64,000 nucleotides of DNA from Demequinaceae bacterium (lineage in GTDB: Bacteria; Actinomycetota; Actinomycetes; Actinomycetales; Demequinaceae): contig JAFGBM010000003.1 of NCBI GenBank assembly GCA_016933155.1, forward strand, positions 1-64,000. The letters are read 5' to 3'. Of this stretch, positions 30,203 to 40,965 are shown piece by piece. The position numbers and the translations under genes were made by a program. Numbering within the stretch: the stretch's first letter is position 1; the number at the start of each line of letters is the position of its first letter. Under the pieces are notes generated by a model. The model saw only the letters and a program-made list of their open reading frames with translations, had not been told where the DNA came from and did not search any database.

Positions 30203-31416
30203 TAGTCGGAGCTCCTGAGGTCGTCGACGATCTCCCAGGCCTCCTCCAGGGAAGAACTCCGAATGGTCTCGCGGACGCTGTCCCGTTCGTATGGTTCGAG
30301 ATCGTCGAGGGTGAGTCCGGTCTCATCGGTGACGAGGGAAGAGAAGTGGAAGGGGCCCAGGCTCTGGGGGATTCCTCGGAAGATGGCGATCGCGCCGTCC
30401 TGTTCGCCGACATAATACTGGCTCTGAGTCCAGGTGTAGGCGAAGAAGGTTCCGAGAAAAACGATGGCGGAGGCCCCGATGGGAAGCGCCCAGGGTCGGG
30501 CCCGAAACCATCGCGTAGCACGGGGCCGGGGCTTGTCGTCCTCCTCGGGGGGCTCCGTCAGGTCGGCGGCCTTGGCCGCAGGGGTCTTGGCGGCGCGGGC
30601 CCGGGCGGGTGGTGAAGTCTTGCCCATGCTGGACGCGGCGCCGACGATCTGGGCGGCAGTGGAGGGTGTCCCCGACTTGGGGGCCTTGTCGACATCGACG
30701 ACATCCGCGACGATGCACGTGACATTGTCGGGGGCTCCCCCGGCGAGGGCGAGGGCCACGAGTTGATCGGCGCACTCATCAACGTCGGACACGTCCCCCA
30801 GGGTCTTGGAGAGGGTCGGACGGCTGACGATCGAACTCAATCCATCCGTGCACAGGAGCCAGCGATCACCCGCTCGGATCTCCCTGGCGGAGATGTCGAC
30901 GGGGATGTCGGCATCGATGTCTCCGAGGACACGGAGGAGCATCGATCGCTTGGGATGGTTCTCCGCATCGGCCGCACTGAGGCGGCCCGTGTCCACGAGG
31001 TGTTGGACGAAGGAGTGGTCGGTCGTGACCTGGTCGAGGGTACCGTCACGGAGAAGGTAGGCACGGGAGTCGCCGATGTGGGCCATGGCGACGGTGTTTC
31101 CGGATCGGAGGAGGGCCGTCACCGTCGTGCCGAGGCCGCTGAGTTCGGGATCGTTGTGAGCCCGGGAAACGATCTCGGTGTGGGCGTTCGCGATCGAGCC
31201 TTTGAGGGCTTCGAGGGCATCGTCCTGCCCGATCGCTTCATCGTCCAAGCTGGCCAGCGTTCCGACGGCGATAGAGGAGGCGATGTCTCCTCCAGCGGCG
31301 CCGCCCATTCCGTCGGCGACGACGAGGAGGTGAGGACCCGCGTAGGCGGAGTCCTGATTGGTGCTACGGAGCAGGCCGACATCGGAACGCGCCGCGAAAT
31401 CGAAGCCGAGAAACAC
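30202..31416 (-). CDS. pstP: PP2C-type Ser/Thr phosphatase PstP
   Basis: 404 residues. The phosphatase domain holds the metal-binding motifs RSTNQDSAY, VADGMGGAAGGD, GDSRAYLLRDG, CTDGLSS and PDNVTCIVAD in the usual order (to about residue 240). An Ala/Lys/Pro linker, one membrane helix near residues 310-330 and an extracellular part of about 75 residues follow. It reverses PknA/PknB phosphorylation. It starts at a GTG right after the fhaB stop (TAGGTG). Confidence 0.94.
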   Translation of the reverse strand: MFLGFDFAARSDVGLLRSTNQDSAYAGPHLLVVADGMGGAAGGDIASSIAVGTLASLDDEAIGQDDALEALKGSIANAHTEIVSRAHNDPELSGLGTTVTALLRSGNTVAMAHIGDSRAYLLRDGTLDQVTTDHSFVQHLVDTGRLSAADAENHPKRSMLLRVLGDIDADIPVDISAREIRAGDRWLLCTDGLSSIVSRPTLSKTLGDVSDVDECADQLVALALAGGAPDNVTCIVADVVDVDKAPKSGTPSTAAQIVGAASSMGKTSPPARARAAKTPAAKAADLTEPPEEDDKPRPRATRWFRARPWALPIGASAIVFLGTFFAYTWTQSQYYVGEQDGAIAIFRGIPQSLGPFHFSSLVTDETGLTLDDLEPYERDSVRETIRSSSLEEAWEIVDDLRSSD

Positions 31417-31932
31417 CTATTCCCTCACCTCCAATTCTGTCGCACCGAGACGGATCCGGATCCCGGGTTTGGCCTCGATCGGGTCGTAGAGCCGGGCATC
31501 GTCGATGAAGGTGCCGTTGGTCGAGCCTAAGTCTTCGATCCACCAGGTATCCCCTTCACGATAGACCCGTGCGTGTCGGGCGGAGCAGTAGTCGTCGTCG
31601 ATCACGAGGGTTGAGGTTGGCGCTCGACCGATCGAAATGGGTGATTCCCCGAGTGGAATCGCCGTTCCTTCGAGGGGGCCTTCGGTGACCGCGAGGTGAA
31701 GCTGGCGGGGAGCGGCCGCCGAGGCCTTGGCTCCCTTGATTCCCGTGCTCAGCCGAGAGGGCGCGACCGCCGTCCCCTTCCTTTCATGATTACCCGGGGC
31801 GAGCCCCCGACCCCGTCGGGTCACTCGTGTGCCGTAGATATCGGCTCGGAGCACGGCAATCGCCATGAGGACGAGGGACCACAGAAGGATCAGGAATCCG
31901 AGTCTGACGAGGGCAAGCGACAGTTGGCTCAT
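31417..31932 (-). CDS. fhaB: FHA-domain protein FhaB (membrane-anchored)
   Basis: 171 residues. An N-terminal helix (LVRLGFLILLWSLVLMAIAVL) is followed by a basic linker. A C-terminal FHA domain begins near residue 98: ISIGRAPTSTLVIDDDYCSARHARV, then DLGSTNGTFIDD. FHA domains bind phosphothreonine. In mycobacteria the homologue (FipA/FhaB) is a PknB target linked to division. One base separates it from fhaA. Confidence 0.93.
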   Translation of the reverse strand: MSQLSLALVRLGFLILLWSLVLMAIAVLRADIYGTRVTRRGRGLAPGNHERKGTAVAPSRLSTGIKGAKASAAAPRQLHLAVTEGPLEGTAIPLGESPISIGRAPTSTLVIDDDYCSARHARVYREGDTWWIEDLGSTNGTFIDDARLYDPIEAKPGIRIRLGATELEVRE

Positions 31933-31933
31933 G

Positions 31934-32641
31934 TCAGGAATCGCCCTCGGCGGGAAGCCCGTCCCAGTACATGATGGTCGTTCGGCCGATGGTGATGGCG
32001 TTTCCGTCGAGGAGGGTGACCTCCTTGACCCGTTGGTCTTCGACGAATGTTCCGTTCGTCGACCCGAGATCGGTGAGGATGGTCCCGTATTCGGTCACCT
32101 CGAGTTTGATGTGCTGACGGCTGATCCCCGTGTCCGGGACGATGATGTCGGCCTCACTCCCCCTCCCGATGATCATGACCTCCCCTGTCAGGTGGTACCT
32201 CTGACCGCCGATGTCGATGAGGGGATGGCGGGAGCCTTGAGTCGTGGGGATGGCGGGGGCGGCGGGGCCGCGGCTGGATCGTGACGAGACGATGAAGCGC
32301 CCCGTCGAAAGGGACTCATCGATGAAGAAGCGGACCAAGACGGCTCCTACGAAGGAATACCTCTGAAAAGTGGCATGGTCGCGCAGGGCATCCTCGAACT
32401 CTTGACGCAGAGCCTCCTCGCCCCACGCGACGACGGAGGCGTGATCGGACGGGCTGAGGCGGATGTCGTACTCGTTGGGGATGACGGTCCGGTTGAGGTC
32501 GACGTTGGCGGCGCGGGAGTCCGCTTCCTTGCGAAGGGCGGCGGCCAACTCGACGGGCTTCACGCTCGACCGGAAGGTCTTAGAGAATGCGGTAGACATG
32601 ACGTTCTCCACCCCTCGTTCGAACCGATCAAGCAAGCCCAT
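31934..32641 (-). CDS. fhaA: FhaA: DUF3662 plus FHA domain
   Basis: 235 residues. The N-terminal DUF3662 domain starts MGLLDRFERGVENVMSTAFS and contains VKPVELAAALRKEAD. After a short linker the FHA domain reads MIIGRGSEADIIVPDTGISRQHIKL and DLGSTNGTFVED. In mycobacteria FhaA binds the phosphorylated pseudokinase domain of MviN and restrains lipid II export. The linker is much shorter than in mycobacteria. It is the first gene of the leftward kinase/wall operon. Confidence 0.94.
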   Translation of the reverse strand: MGLLDRFERGVENVMSTAFSKTFRSSVKPVELAAALRKEADSRAANVDLNRTVIPNEYDIRLSPSDHASVVAWGEEALRQEFEDALRDHATFQRYSFVGAVLVRFFIDESLSTGRFIVSSRSSRGPAAPAIPTTQGSRHPLIDIGGQRYHLTGEVMIIGRGSEADIIVPDTGISRQHIKLEVTEYGTILTDLGSTNGTFVEDQRVKEVTLLDGNAITIGRTTIMYWDGLPAEGDS

Positions 32642-32688
32642 ATACGAATCGTATCGGGCGGGCCTTCCGTGTTAGAGTCGTGCGGCAC

Positions 32689-32775
32689 GCGCGAGTGGCG
32701 GAATTGGCAGACGCGCACGGTTCAGATCCGTGTACCCGCAAGGGTGTGGGGGTTCAACTCCCCCCTCGCGCACCA
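32689..32775 (+). tRNA. tRNA-Leu (CAG), CCA encoded
   Basis: The acceptor GCGCGAG pairs with CTCGCGC. The anticodon stem CACGG/CCGTG encloses loop TTCAGAT with anticodon CAG. A class II variable arm (TACCCGCAAGGGT region) and T-arm GGGGG-TTCAACT-CCCCC follow. The discriminator is A and the gene-encoded CCA ends at 32775. Confidence 0.96.
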
Positions 32776-32797
32776 TCTCTTTCCCCCATAACGACAC

Positions 32798-33385
32798 CTA
32801 TTCCCAGCGGCTGTGTTTGAGGCCGGGAACGGGCCCATCGTCCCTGCGCCGGAGGTAGTCGCTGGCAAGGTCCTCCCAGCGATCCGTCTCGTTGCCATGG
32901 ATGCGGGCGAGGGTCGCGACCGTGAGGGTGACGAACCCGACGGACAGGCATATCCACCGGAAGACATCGATCTGGAACTCATGCCCCGGGGCGAAACCAT
33001 TGCACACTCCATCCGTGCACGAAAGGGTGCCCGCGAGAAGGACCCACCATGCACAAAACGCGACAAAGACGAGCAGCAACCACCAGCGCACCCGTTCAAG
33101 TCTGTATTGAAGGCGTCGTCGTGTCGCCAGTATCTCGGTACCGGCGGTGGAGGCGAAGAAGCGACGGTTGGCGGCATCCGCAGTTGCGAGGCGTCGCGAT
33201 CCCATGATCAGTGAAAGACCGCCTGCCCCGAGGAGGACGAGGGCGATAATGGCGCCGCTAGGCGGGTGGACCCTTCCCAACTCCTGATAGGTCAAGACGA
33301 AGAACGCCAATCCGATCCCCAGCGTCCAACCCCCGACCACCCGGGCGACCTGAGGCGGGGTGGAATCCATGTAGCCGTTCCCCAT
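32798..33385 (-). CDS. Hypothetical four-helix membrane protein
   Basis: 195 residues with hydrophobic segments near 18-34, 43-60, 98-118 and 140-160. A short loop between helices three and four has two cysteines (SCTDGVC). The end is polar and charged. I do not recognise the family. It converges on tRNA-Leu and is divergent from the glycosyltransferase gene. Confidence 0.7.
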   Translation of the reverse strand: MGNGYMDSTPPQVARVVGGWTLGIGLAFFVLTYQELGRVHPPSGAIIALVLLGAGGLSLIMGSRRLATADAANRRFFASTAGTEILATRRRLQYRLERVRWWLLLVFVAFCAWWVLLAGTLSCTDGVCNGFAPGHEFQIDVFRWICLSVGFVTLTVATLARIHGNETDRWEDLASDYLRRRDDGPVPGLKHSRWE

Positions 33386-33423
33386 GGCCCTACTGTATTC
33401 GCGCGGGACTACGCTTTCACCTT

Positions 33424-34299
33424 ATGGCGATGTCTTCCGGGCCCCCGACTGCCGTCGATGTCGTGGTGGTGACCTATAACCCCGGTGGAACCCTTGACCG
33501 TTTCCTCGATTCGGTCGCCACGGCGGGTGAAGGGATGTCGGTGACGGTGGTCGACTCGGCCTCGGCGGAGAAGACCGCCGAGGAGACCGCATCTCGTAGG
33601 AAGGTGGGTTTCCTGGCGATGCCCTCCAACCGTGGGTACGGGGCGGCCGCCAACGCCGGGGCGGCCCTGGGTTCGGCCCCCTGGATCGCGGTCTGCAACG
33701 CCGACATCGAGTTCTCGCCGGGGGCGCTCTCAGTCCTAGTCGAGGCCGGGGAGGGCAGTGGGGACATCGGGGCCGTCGGGCCCCTCATCCGTAACCTGGA
33801 TGGAACGCTGTATCCCTCCGCGAGGCCCCTGCCCTCGCTGGGGACGGGTATGGGCCACGCGGTTTTCGGACGGGTATGGCCCCGTAACCCGTGGACCCGG
33901 AAATACCGGGCAGGCCTAGATCCCGAAGATGGTCGGATGGATGCGGGATGGCTGTCGGGTTCCTGCCTGCTCGTCAGGAGGGAGGCTTTCGAGAAGGTTG
34001 GGGGATTCGACGAGGGGTTCTTCATGTTCATGGAGGATGTCGACCTCGGGAGGAGGCTCGGGATCACGGGTTACCGAAACCGATGGGTACCGGAGTCGGT
34101 TATCACCCACATCGGCGGGCATACCTGGAAATCCGATCCTGCCCCCATGATTCGCGCCCACCACGCCTCCGTCCGGCGCTACCTCTCGATCGTCTATCCA
34201 GGGGCATGGCGTGCCCCCTTGAGGGGCCTCCTCAAACTCGGCCTTGGTGTCCGCCAACGGATAGAGGTGGCGGCCGCCCGTCGGGCTAGGGCAGACTAG
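33424..34299 (+). CDS. GT2 glycosyltransferase, WbbL-like rhamnosyltransferase
   Basis: 291 residues. GT-A fold features: [11 protein letters not shown] at the N-terminus, [12 protein letters not shown] (DxD-like), and the acceptor-side motif [20 protein letters not shown]. The same set is seen in WbbL rhamnosyltransferases. The gene directly precedes rmlA and the other dTDP-rhamnose genes, so dTDP-L-rhamnose is the likely donor. In mycobacteria WbbL adds rhamnose to the GlcNAc-decaprenyl linker of the wall; the acceptor here is not known. Confidence 0.82.
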   Translation: MAMSSGPPTAVDVVVVTYNPGGTLDRFLDSVATAGEGMSVTVVDSASAEKTAEETASRRKVGFLAMPSNRGYGAAANAGAALGSAPWIAVCNADIEFSPGALSVLVEAGEGSGDIGAVGPLIRNLDGTLYPSARPLPSLGTGMGHAVFGRVWPRNPWTRKYRAGLDPEDGRMDAGWLSGSCLLVRREAFEKVGGFDEGFFMFMEDVDLGRRLGITGYRNRWVPESVITHIGGHTWKSDPAPMIRAHHASVRRYLSIVYPGAWRAPLRGLLKLGLGVRQRIEVAAARRARAD

Positions 34300-34303
34300 C
34301 CGC

Positions 34304-35170
34304 GTGCGAGGCATCATTCTGGCCGGCGGGTCCGGCACCCGGCTCCATCCGATCACCCTTGGCGTGAGCAAGCAGTTGGTCCCGGTGTACGACAAGCCGA
34401 TGGTCTACTATCCCCTCTCGACCCTCATCCTCTCCGGGATCAGGGACGTGCTGGTGATCACGACGCCCCATGAGTCCGAAGCGTTTCAGCGGCTGCTCGG
34501 AGATGGCACTCAGTACGGGATCTCCATCGCCTATGCGGTTCAACCCGAACCCAGAGGGCTTGCCCAGGCGTTCACCGTCGGGGCGGACTTCATCGGGGCA
34601 GAATCGGCGGCGCTCATCTTGGGGGACAACATCTTCTATGGGCCGGGACTCGGACGGACCCTCGATCGATTCGCAGCCATCGACGGGGCGGTTGTTTTCG
34701 CCTACCGGGTCGCCGATCCGACCTCGTATGGGGTGGTCGAGTTCGACGAATCCGGGAAGGCAATCTCCCTCGAGGAGAAGCCAGCGAAGCCCCGATCGGA
34801 TTACGCGGTCCCGGGACTGTACTTCTATGACAACGATGTCGTCGAGATCGCCAGGAACCTTCGTCCCTCCGCCAGGGGCGAGTACGAGATCACAGATATC
34901 AATCGTCACTACCTGGCGGAAGGTCGGCTCCGGGTCGAGGTCCTTCCCAGGGGAACGGCCTGGCTCGACACGGGCACCTTCGATTCGCTCATCGACGCCG
35001 CCCAGTTCGTCCAAACGGTCGAGCATCGGCAGGGCATGAGCATCGGATCACCGGAGGAGGTCGCCTGGCGCAGGGGATTCCTGAGCGACGATGACCTCAG
35101 GATTCGGGCCGAGGGGCTCTCCAAGTCCGGTTACGGCGCCTACCTGCTTCGCCTGCTCGACCAGGCCTAG
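34304..35170 (+). CDS. rmlA: Glucose-1-phosphate thymidylyltransferase RmlA
   Basis: 288 residues, GTG start four bases after the glycosyltransferase stop. The nucleotide-binding [36 protein letters not shown] and later LGDNIFYG and [19 protein letters not shown] are textbook RmlA. It makes dTDP-glucose from dTTP and glucose-1-phosphate, step one of dTDP-L-rhamnose synthesis. It ends in a CTAG shared with the convergent rmlD. Confidence 0.96.
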   Translation: MRGIILAGGSGTRLHPITLGVSKQLVPVYDKPMVYYPLSTLILSGIRDVLVITTPHESEAFQRLLGDGTQYGISIAYAVQPEPRGLAQAFTVGADFIGAESAALILGDNIFYGPGLGRTLDRFAAIDGAVVFAYRVADPTSYGVVEFDESGKAISLEEKPAKPRSDYAVPGLYFYDNDVVEIARNLRPSARGEYEITDINRHYLAEGRLRVEVLPRGTAWLDTGTFDSLIDAAQFVQTVEHRQGMSIGSPEEVAWRRGFLSDDDLRIRAEGLSKSGYGAYLLRLLDQA

Positions 35171-36036
35171 GAGGAGGCCTTCTTGAGGATGCTGGGGGCG
35201 GCAGTGTGCCACCTCTCGAGCCATGGGCCGATAGGGGCGATTCCGATCCTTTCGAGTGAGGCATGGGAGAGGACGGAATAGGAGGGTCGGGCTGCGGGGC
35301 GGGGAAAAGCGGAGGAATCGCACGGGATGACGATGTCCCCCAGTCCCGCCCAAGCGGTGATTTCCCGAGCGAATCCGTACCACGACGTCTGGCCCGATGC
35401 CGTCCCGTGGTAGACCCCCGAGGGAGCGTCTGCCTCGATCAGGCGCAGGATGAGGTCGGCGAGATCCGCGGCCCACGTCGGCTGTCCAACCTGATCGTCG
35501 ACGACTTCGACCGACCCCCGATCCTGAGCCACCCGGGCGATGGTCTTGGGGAAGCAGGCGCCATGAGCCCCATAGAGCCACGAGGTACGGACGATCAACA
35601 CGTCGGCCCCCGAGTCGAGGACGGCCACTTCGCCGGCCGCCTTGGTCCGACCGTAAGCGTTGACGGGATGGTGGGGGGAGTCCTCGGCGTACGGTTCGGT
35701 TGCGTCTCCGAAGAAGACGTAGTCCGTCGAAATGTGGACCAGGCGGGCCCCCGTTGCGGCACACTCCCTGGCCAGGACACCAGCACCGTCACCGTTGACG
35801 ACCAAGGCCTCCGCTTCCCTCTCCTCGGCCGCGTCGACTGCGGTGAAGGCCGCGCAGTTGACCACCACCCGGGCACCAGCCAGTCCCTCCTTCACCGCGA
35901 GGGGATCGGTGATGTCCAGCGTGTCCTGGTCGGAAACGGCGACGACCGCTCCCCGTTTCCTCAGCATCGCGATGAGATCGGTTCCGAGCATGCCGTAGCC
36001 GCCCGTGACATGCCAGACTGAATCCTCGATTCGCAC
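35167..36036 (-). CDS. rmlD: dTDP-4-dehydrorhamnose reductase RmlD
   Basis: 289 residues from a GTG at 36036, chosen because the Rossmann strand begins right after it ([14 protein letters not shown]); the open frame extends to 36186 but that part runs through the rmlC promoter and start. The catalytic YxxxK is present in [11 protein letters not shown], and [11 protein letters not shown] holds the Ser/Thr. It performs the last step, NAD(P)H reduction to dTDP-L-rhamnose. It is on the opposite strand to rmlA, rmlC and rmlB and is divergent from rmlC with a 58-base gap. Confidence 0.93.
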   Translation of the reverse strand: MRIEDSVWHVTGGYGMLGTDLIAMLRKRGAVVAVSDQDTLDITDPLAVKEGLAGARVVVNCAAFTAVDAAEEREAEALVVNGDGAGVLARECAATGARLVHISTDYVFFGDATEPYAEDSPHHPVNAYGRTKAAGEVAVLDSGADVLIVRTSWLYGAHGACFPKTIARVAQDRGSVEVVDDQVGQPTWAADLADLILRLIEADAPSGVYHGTASGQTSWYGFAREITAWAGLGDIVIPCDSSAFPRPAARPSYSVLSHASLERIGIAPIGPWLERWHTAAPSILKKASS

Positions 36037-36094
36037 ACCAGAAGCGTAGCCGCTTGAGGCGGCGGGTAGGCTGGAGCGGACCGGAGGAGGCGGC

Positions 36095-37695
<1,601 letters not shown>

Positions 37696-37719
37696 ACGGT
37701 CCGGCCCGACCCGCGAAGG

Positions 37720-38943
37720 CTAGTTGCCGCCCGCAATCCTTTCGATGAGGTCGAGCTGATTGAGGGCTTGGGCCCGGACCTCGGGAAGTCGGGCCTGGAT
37801 CTGCTTCCTGATCGCCGCCTTCTCCCTATCGAGTCGGGCAAGGGAGGTGCGGAATGCCTCGAGGTCGACATCGTCGCTTGCGACGGCCCAGTCCGCCAAT
37901 TCGAACATGTCCAGGACCTCGCGGTACTTGTGGCTCCACCCGATGACGAAAGTGGGAACCCCCATGGACAGGGACGACACCATGGCGTGGAACCTAGACG
38001 CGACGAACAGATCGCATTGACCGATGAGGTGTCTCAGGACCTGCGAGCTCAACTCCTTGTCGGGGAAAAGCACCTTGTCCGGGCAGGTCACCCGAGCGTA
38101 GATATCCCGGCACACGGGCAGATCATTGTTGTGAAGCTTGCCTGACTTCGTTCGAGCGCTGTGGGGGATGAGAAGAACGGGACGTCCCATGGACTCGGTG
38201 ATGAAGTCGATCTGGGCCACGACATCGGACACGTAGTCCCTTCCGCCGGAATCAACCGACCCGCGCAACACCTGGGACGGAGAGATCCCCACGACGTCCT
38301 TGCCCGAGAAGAATCTGAGGTCGACGGCCGCCTTCGCGGCCTCGACGTCGGGCTTCCTGACCTCAAGAGTGAAAGCGAGGTCCGCCCCTGCCACGACATT
38401 CTTCAAACCCAGGCCGAGCAGGTGGTCGTGGGTGACCGCGCCGCGGGAGACGATGGCCGCCATACGGGGAAGAAGGCGCTTGGCCCAGAAGCGGTTGACT
38501 CGATTCTTGAACGGTCCGAGAGCTTGAGCGCACTTGACGACGGGAGTCTTGACGAAGACGGCCGGCAGAAGTGAGGCGATGTTGTAGATGAGGTACTTGC
38601 CACGGCCGTCGACGAAGGTGATTCCGCCCTGGTCGATAAGGACATCGGCCTCGGCGATCGCCGCGACCTCAGGGGTCGTGCGACGGATGAGGGGACGGAG
38701 GAACGGAAGTATCTTCCAGCACAATGCCCCCCCGTTGATTCCGATCCCCAGCCGAAGCGGAGAGGCGTCGAGCACCCGGACGTGGGGGTAGGGGTTCAGG
38801 GCGGCGTCGGAGCCCGGATACATGCTCAGGTGAGTGATCTCGATCCCGGGAACGCGTTCGGTTAGGTGGACAACGGCACTCTCCAGCATGGCGGCCGCGC
38901 CCTTGTTGCCGGACAAGGACGAACCGATGATCGCCACCTTCAT
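37720..38943 (-). CDS. Polysaccharide pyruvyl transferase family protein
   Basis: 407 residues. A GT-B-like fold of the CsaB/WcaK family is recognisable from IGSSLSGNKGAAAMLESAV at the N-terminus, DQGGITFVD, and the C-terminal FVASRFHAMVSSLSMGVPTFVIGWSHKYREV. Family members move pyruvate from PEP to sugars of envelope polymers, making ketals. It is the last gene of a leftward operon and overlaps the flippase-like gene by four bases (ATGA). Confidence 0.88.
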   Translation of the reverse strand: MKVAIIGSSLSGNKGAAAMLESAVVHLTERVPGIEITHLSMYPGSDAALNPYPHVRVLDASPLRLGIGINGGALCWKILPFLRPLIRRTTPEVAAIAEADVLIDQGGITFVDGRGKYLIYNIASLLPAVFVKTPVVKCAQALGPFKNRVNRFWAKRLLPRMAAIVSRGAVTHDHLLGLGLKNVVAGADLAFTLEVRKPDVEAAKAAVDLRFFSGKDVVGISPSQVLRGSVDSGGRDYVSDVVAQIDFITESMGRPVLLIPHSARTKSGKLHNNDLPVCRDIYARVTCPDKVLFPDKELSSQVLRHLIGQCDLFVASRFHAMVSSLSMGVPTFVIGWSHKYREVLDMFELADWAVASDDVDLEAFRTSLARLDREKAAIRKQIQARLPEVRAQALNQLDLIERIAGGN

Positions 38944-39890
38944 CTCAACGGTTCCTTCGTTCGGGTGCCGAACCGGAGCCCGGCATAGATGATCGCGATG
39001 ACCGCATCGCCAACGGTACTGAGGATACGGGCTGCAAGGGATACTACGATGGCCTGTTCGAGGGGCACGTACTGGACCGCGAAGAAGACGAACACCGATT
39101 CACGCACGCCGAGTCCGCTCGGAACGAAGAAGGCAAGGATTCCGAGGGCACCGGCTAGGGCATACGCAGCCGAAAGAGGCACCCAAGACCCGGGCCCGGC
39201 ATCGGACAGGGCAGAAGCGATCAGGCAGATGCCCACGCCATTGAGCACTCGGGGAACGAGGAATCCGACCTGGAAGGCCAACGACTCTCCGAAGGAGAGG
39301 AAATGCTTATCTGGGACGGTCCTCCCCAGGGTTCGTTTCGCGATGGCGTTGACGGCCAGGCTGAAGATCCGGCGGTGGGTGACGACCAGCACGGGAACGA
39401 GGACGGCGAGCCCCACCCAGACCGTCGACGACAGGCTCAGACCCTCCCCTCCGAGCGCCCGCCAGGCAAGGAGGAGGGGCACCATCGGGACGACGGAGAC
39501 GATGAGCAGGAAGGCATTCTCGTATACAACGGACAGGACGAGAAGCAGCCGCGATGTGCCTCGCCCTTTGGCCCACAGCAGTTTGTTGACGACGAGACCG
39601 ACATGGCCGGGAATGTACTTGAGGAGCCAGGAGGCGAACTGGACCCGGATGGCTTCCAGGAAAGGGACGCCTCGCCCCTCAAGCCTCGTCATGATCCGGC
39701 CCCAGAGGGAACCGGACACGGCGACGGCTGCGACGAAGAGGGCTACGGTTCCCGCCGTCCACCAGCCGACCGAAAGGTCGATCTCGCGGATCTCCGCCCA
39801 GTTGTCCCGGAGGGCCCTCCAGAAGAAGAGCGCCACGATGGCGACGACAGCGGCGCCCGCGGCACCCCGCAGGAGGCGTTTAGATTTCAA
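38940..39890 (-). CDS. Flippase-like membrane protein (UPF0104 / LPG synthase transmembrane family)
   Basis: 316 residues from a TTG at 39890 that overlaps the nitroreductase end by 11 bases; the open frame to 39995 is unlikely to be used. About eight membrane helices. Family signs are FLEAIRVQFASWLLKYIPGHVGLVVNKLLWAKG and FFVPSGLGVRESVFVFFA. Members transport or modify lipids, or serve polysaccharide export. No ribosome site is obvious, so the exact start is uncertain. Confidence 0.8.
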   Translation of the reverse strand: MKSKRLLRGAAGAAVVAIVALFFWRALRDNWAEIREIDLSVGWWTAGTVALFVAAVAVSGSLWGRIMTRLEGRGVPFLEAIRVQFASWLLKYIPGHVGLVVNKLLWAKGRGTSRLLLVLSVVYENAFLLIVSVVPMVPLLLAWRALGGEGLSLSSTVWVGLAVLVPVLVVTHRRIFSLAVNAIAKRTLGRTVPDKHFLSFGESLAFQVGFLVPRVLNGVGICLIASALSDAGPGSWVPLSAAYALAGALGILAFFVPSGLGVRESVFVFFAVQYVPLEQAIVVSLAARILSTVGDAVIAIIYAGLRFGTRTKEPLR

Positions 39891-40965
39891 GGGCGTTGTA
39901 GCGGCGGAGGGTGTCGAGGTCCTTCTTCCTCGAACTTCCGACGGCTCCCTTCGGGTCCGCGTATCCGACGGCGAGCAGCATGATGACCCTCTCATAAGGC
40001 TTCAGGTGAAGAGTCTTGGCCATCTTGGCCTCGAGGGGCTCGAAGTCTGGCCAGTTGATCGGCGAGGCACTCAGGCCGAGTGTCTCCAGGGCGAAGATGA
40101 AGGACATGGCGGCAAGCGACGCATCGATGTAGGGAATGTGACGATCGCGCGGGGAGAAGTAACTGCTGAGATCGCCCTTGATCACGATGACCGTAGGAAT
40201 CTGATGGGAGTAGCCAGAGGCCCCGAAGGGAATCCCTGCGACCTTCGCGACCATCTCAGGGTCGTCGAACACAAGAAACTCGTAGGGAAGACGGTTGCAG
40301 GCCGAGGGCGACTGCCGAGCGACGACCATGGCCTTGTCGATCAGATCCCGGGAGACGGGCTTGTCCAGGAACCATCGGACTGAGCGACGGTTGAGGGCAA
40401 GGTGGAGCATCTGATCGTAGGTGATGTCGGTCTTCTCGAGCTTCGAGACCGGCTTCGGGTAGAGGTCCCCCGGGGATGACGGGACGGGCAGGGCGGCGTA
40501 GTCGGCGCGGGCCTTGGCGATGACGGAATCGATGGTGGAAGTGACGGAGAAGAACCGGGCGAGGACATCGTGAGCCCACTGGATCTCGCCGAGGTCGATA
40601 CCGACCATCGAGTCGGGGCGGGACAGGGCACGGGAATAGAACTCGACGGTTTCACCGATGTAGTCCCGGGCGAAGGCGTCCCGAGCGGGCTGCATCAGCA
40701 GCCCCTTCTCGAGGCGGTGAATGTTCCTACGCAGCTCGACGTGGGAAGGGCGGGGCTTCCCGAGGTTTCTGTAGTACGCCCGGCGACCGGACAGGACGGC
40801 GTACTGTTCCCGGTTGTGGGTGAACCAGCCGAGCCAACTGTAGACCGTGGCGGTCACGCGATTGGATCCTCCGAAGGCCAGCATGACCCGGGTGACGCCG
40901 TTGTAGATCCGTCGGATGAATCTGATCGCGAGGAGGCGTTTGGCGAGGCGCTTGAGTCTCTTCAT
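39880..40965 (-). CDS. Nitroreductase-family protein in polysaccharide cluster
   Basis: 361 residues. The first ~190 are an N-terminal extension with a basic, partly hydrophobic start and the segment RRNIHRLEKGLLMQPARD. The nitroreductase domain follows: LNRRSVRWFLDKPV, RQSPSACNRLPYEFLVFDD, GFSxSP-like LETLGLSASPINW and GYADP. It should bind FMN. Long nitroreductases of this kind occur beside polysaccharide pyruvyl transferases in envelope clusters; the reaction is unknown. It overlaps the upstream glycosyltransferase by four bases. Confidence 0.85.
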   Translation of the reverse strand: MKRLKRLAKRLLAIRFIRRIYNGVTRVMLAFGGSNRVTATVYSWLGWFTHNREQYAVLSGRRAYYRNLGKPRPSHVELRRNIHRLEKGLLMQPARDAFARDYIGETVEFYSRALSRPDSMVGIDLGEIQWAHDVLARFFSVTSTIDSVIAKARADYAALPVPSSPGDLYPKPVSKLEKTDITYDQMLHLALNRRSVRWFLDKPVSRDLIDKAMVVARQSPSACNRLPYEFLVFDDPEMVAKVAGIPFGASGYSHQIPTVIVIKGDLSSYFSPRDRHIPYIDASLAAMSFIFALETLGLSASPINWPDFEPLEAKMAKTLHLKPYERVIMLLAVGYADPKGAVGSSRKKDLDTLRRYNALEI

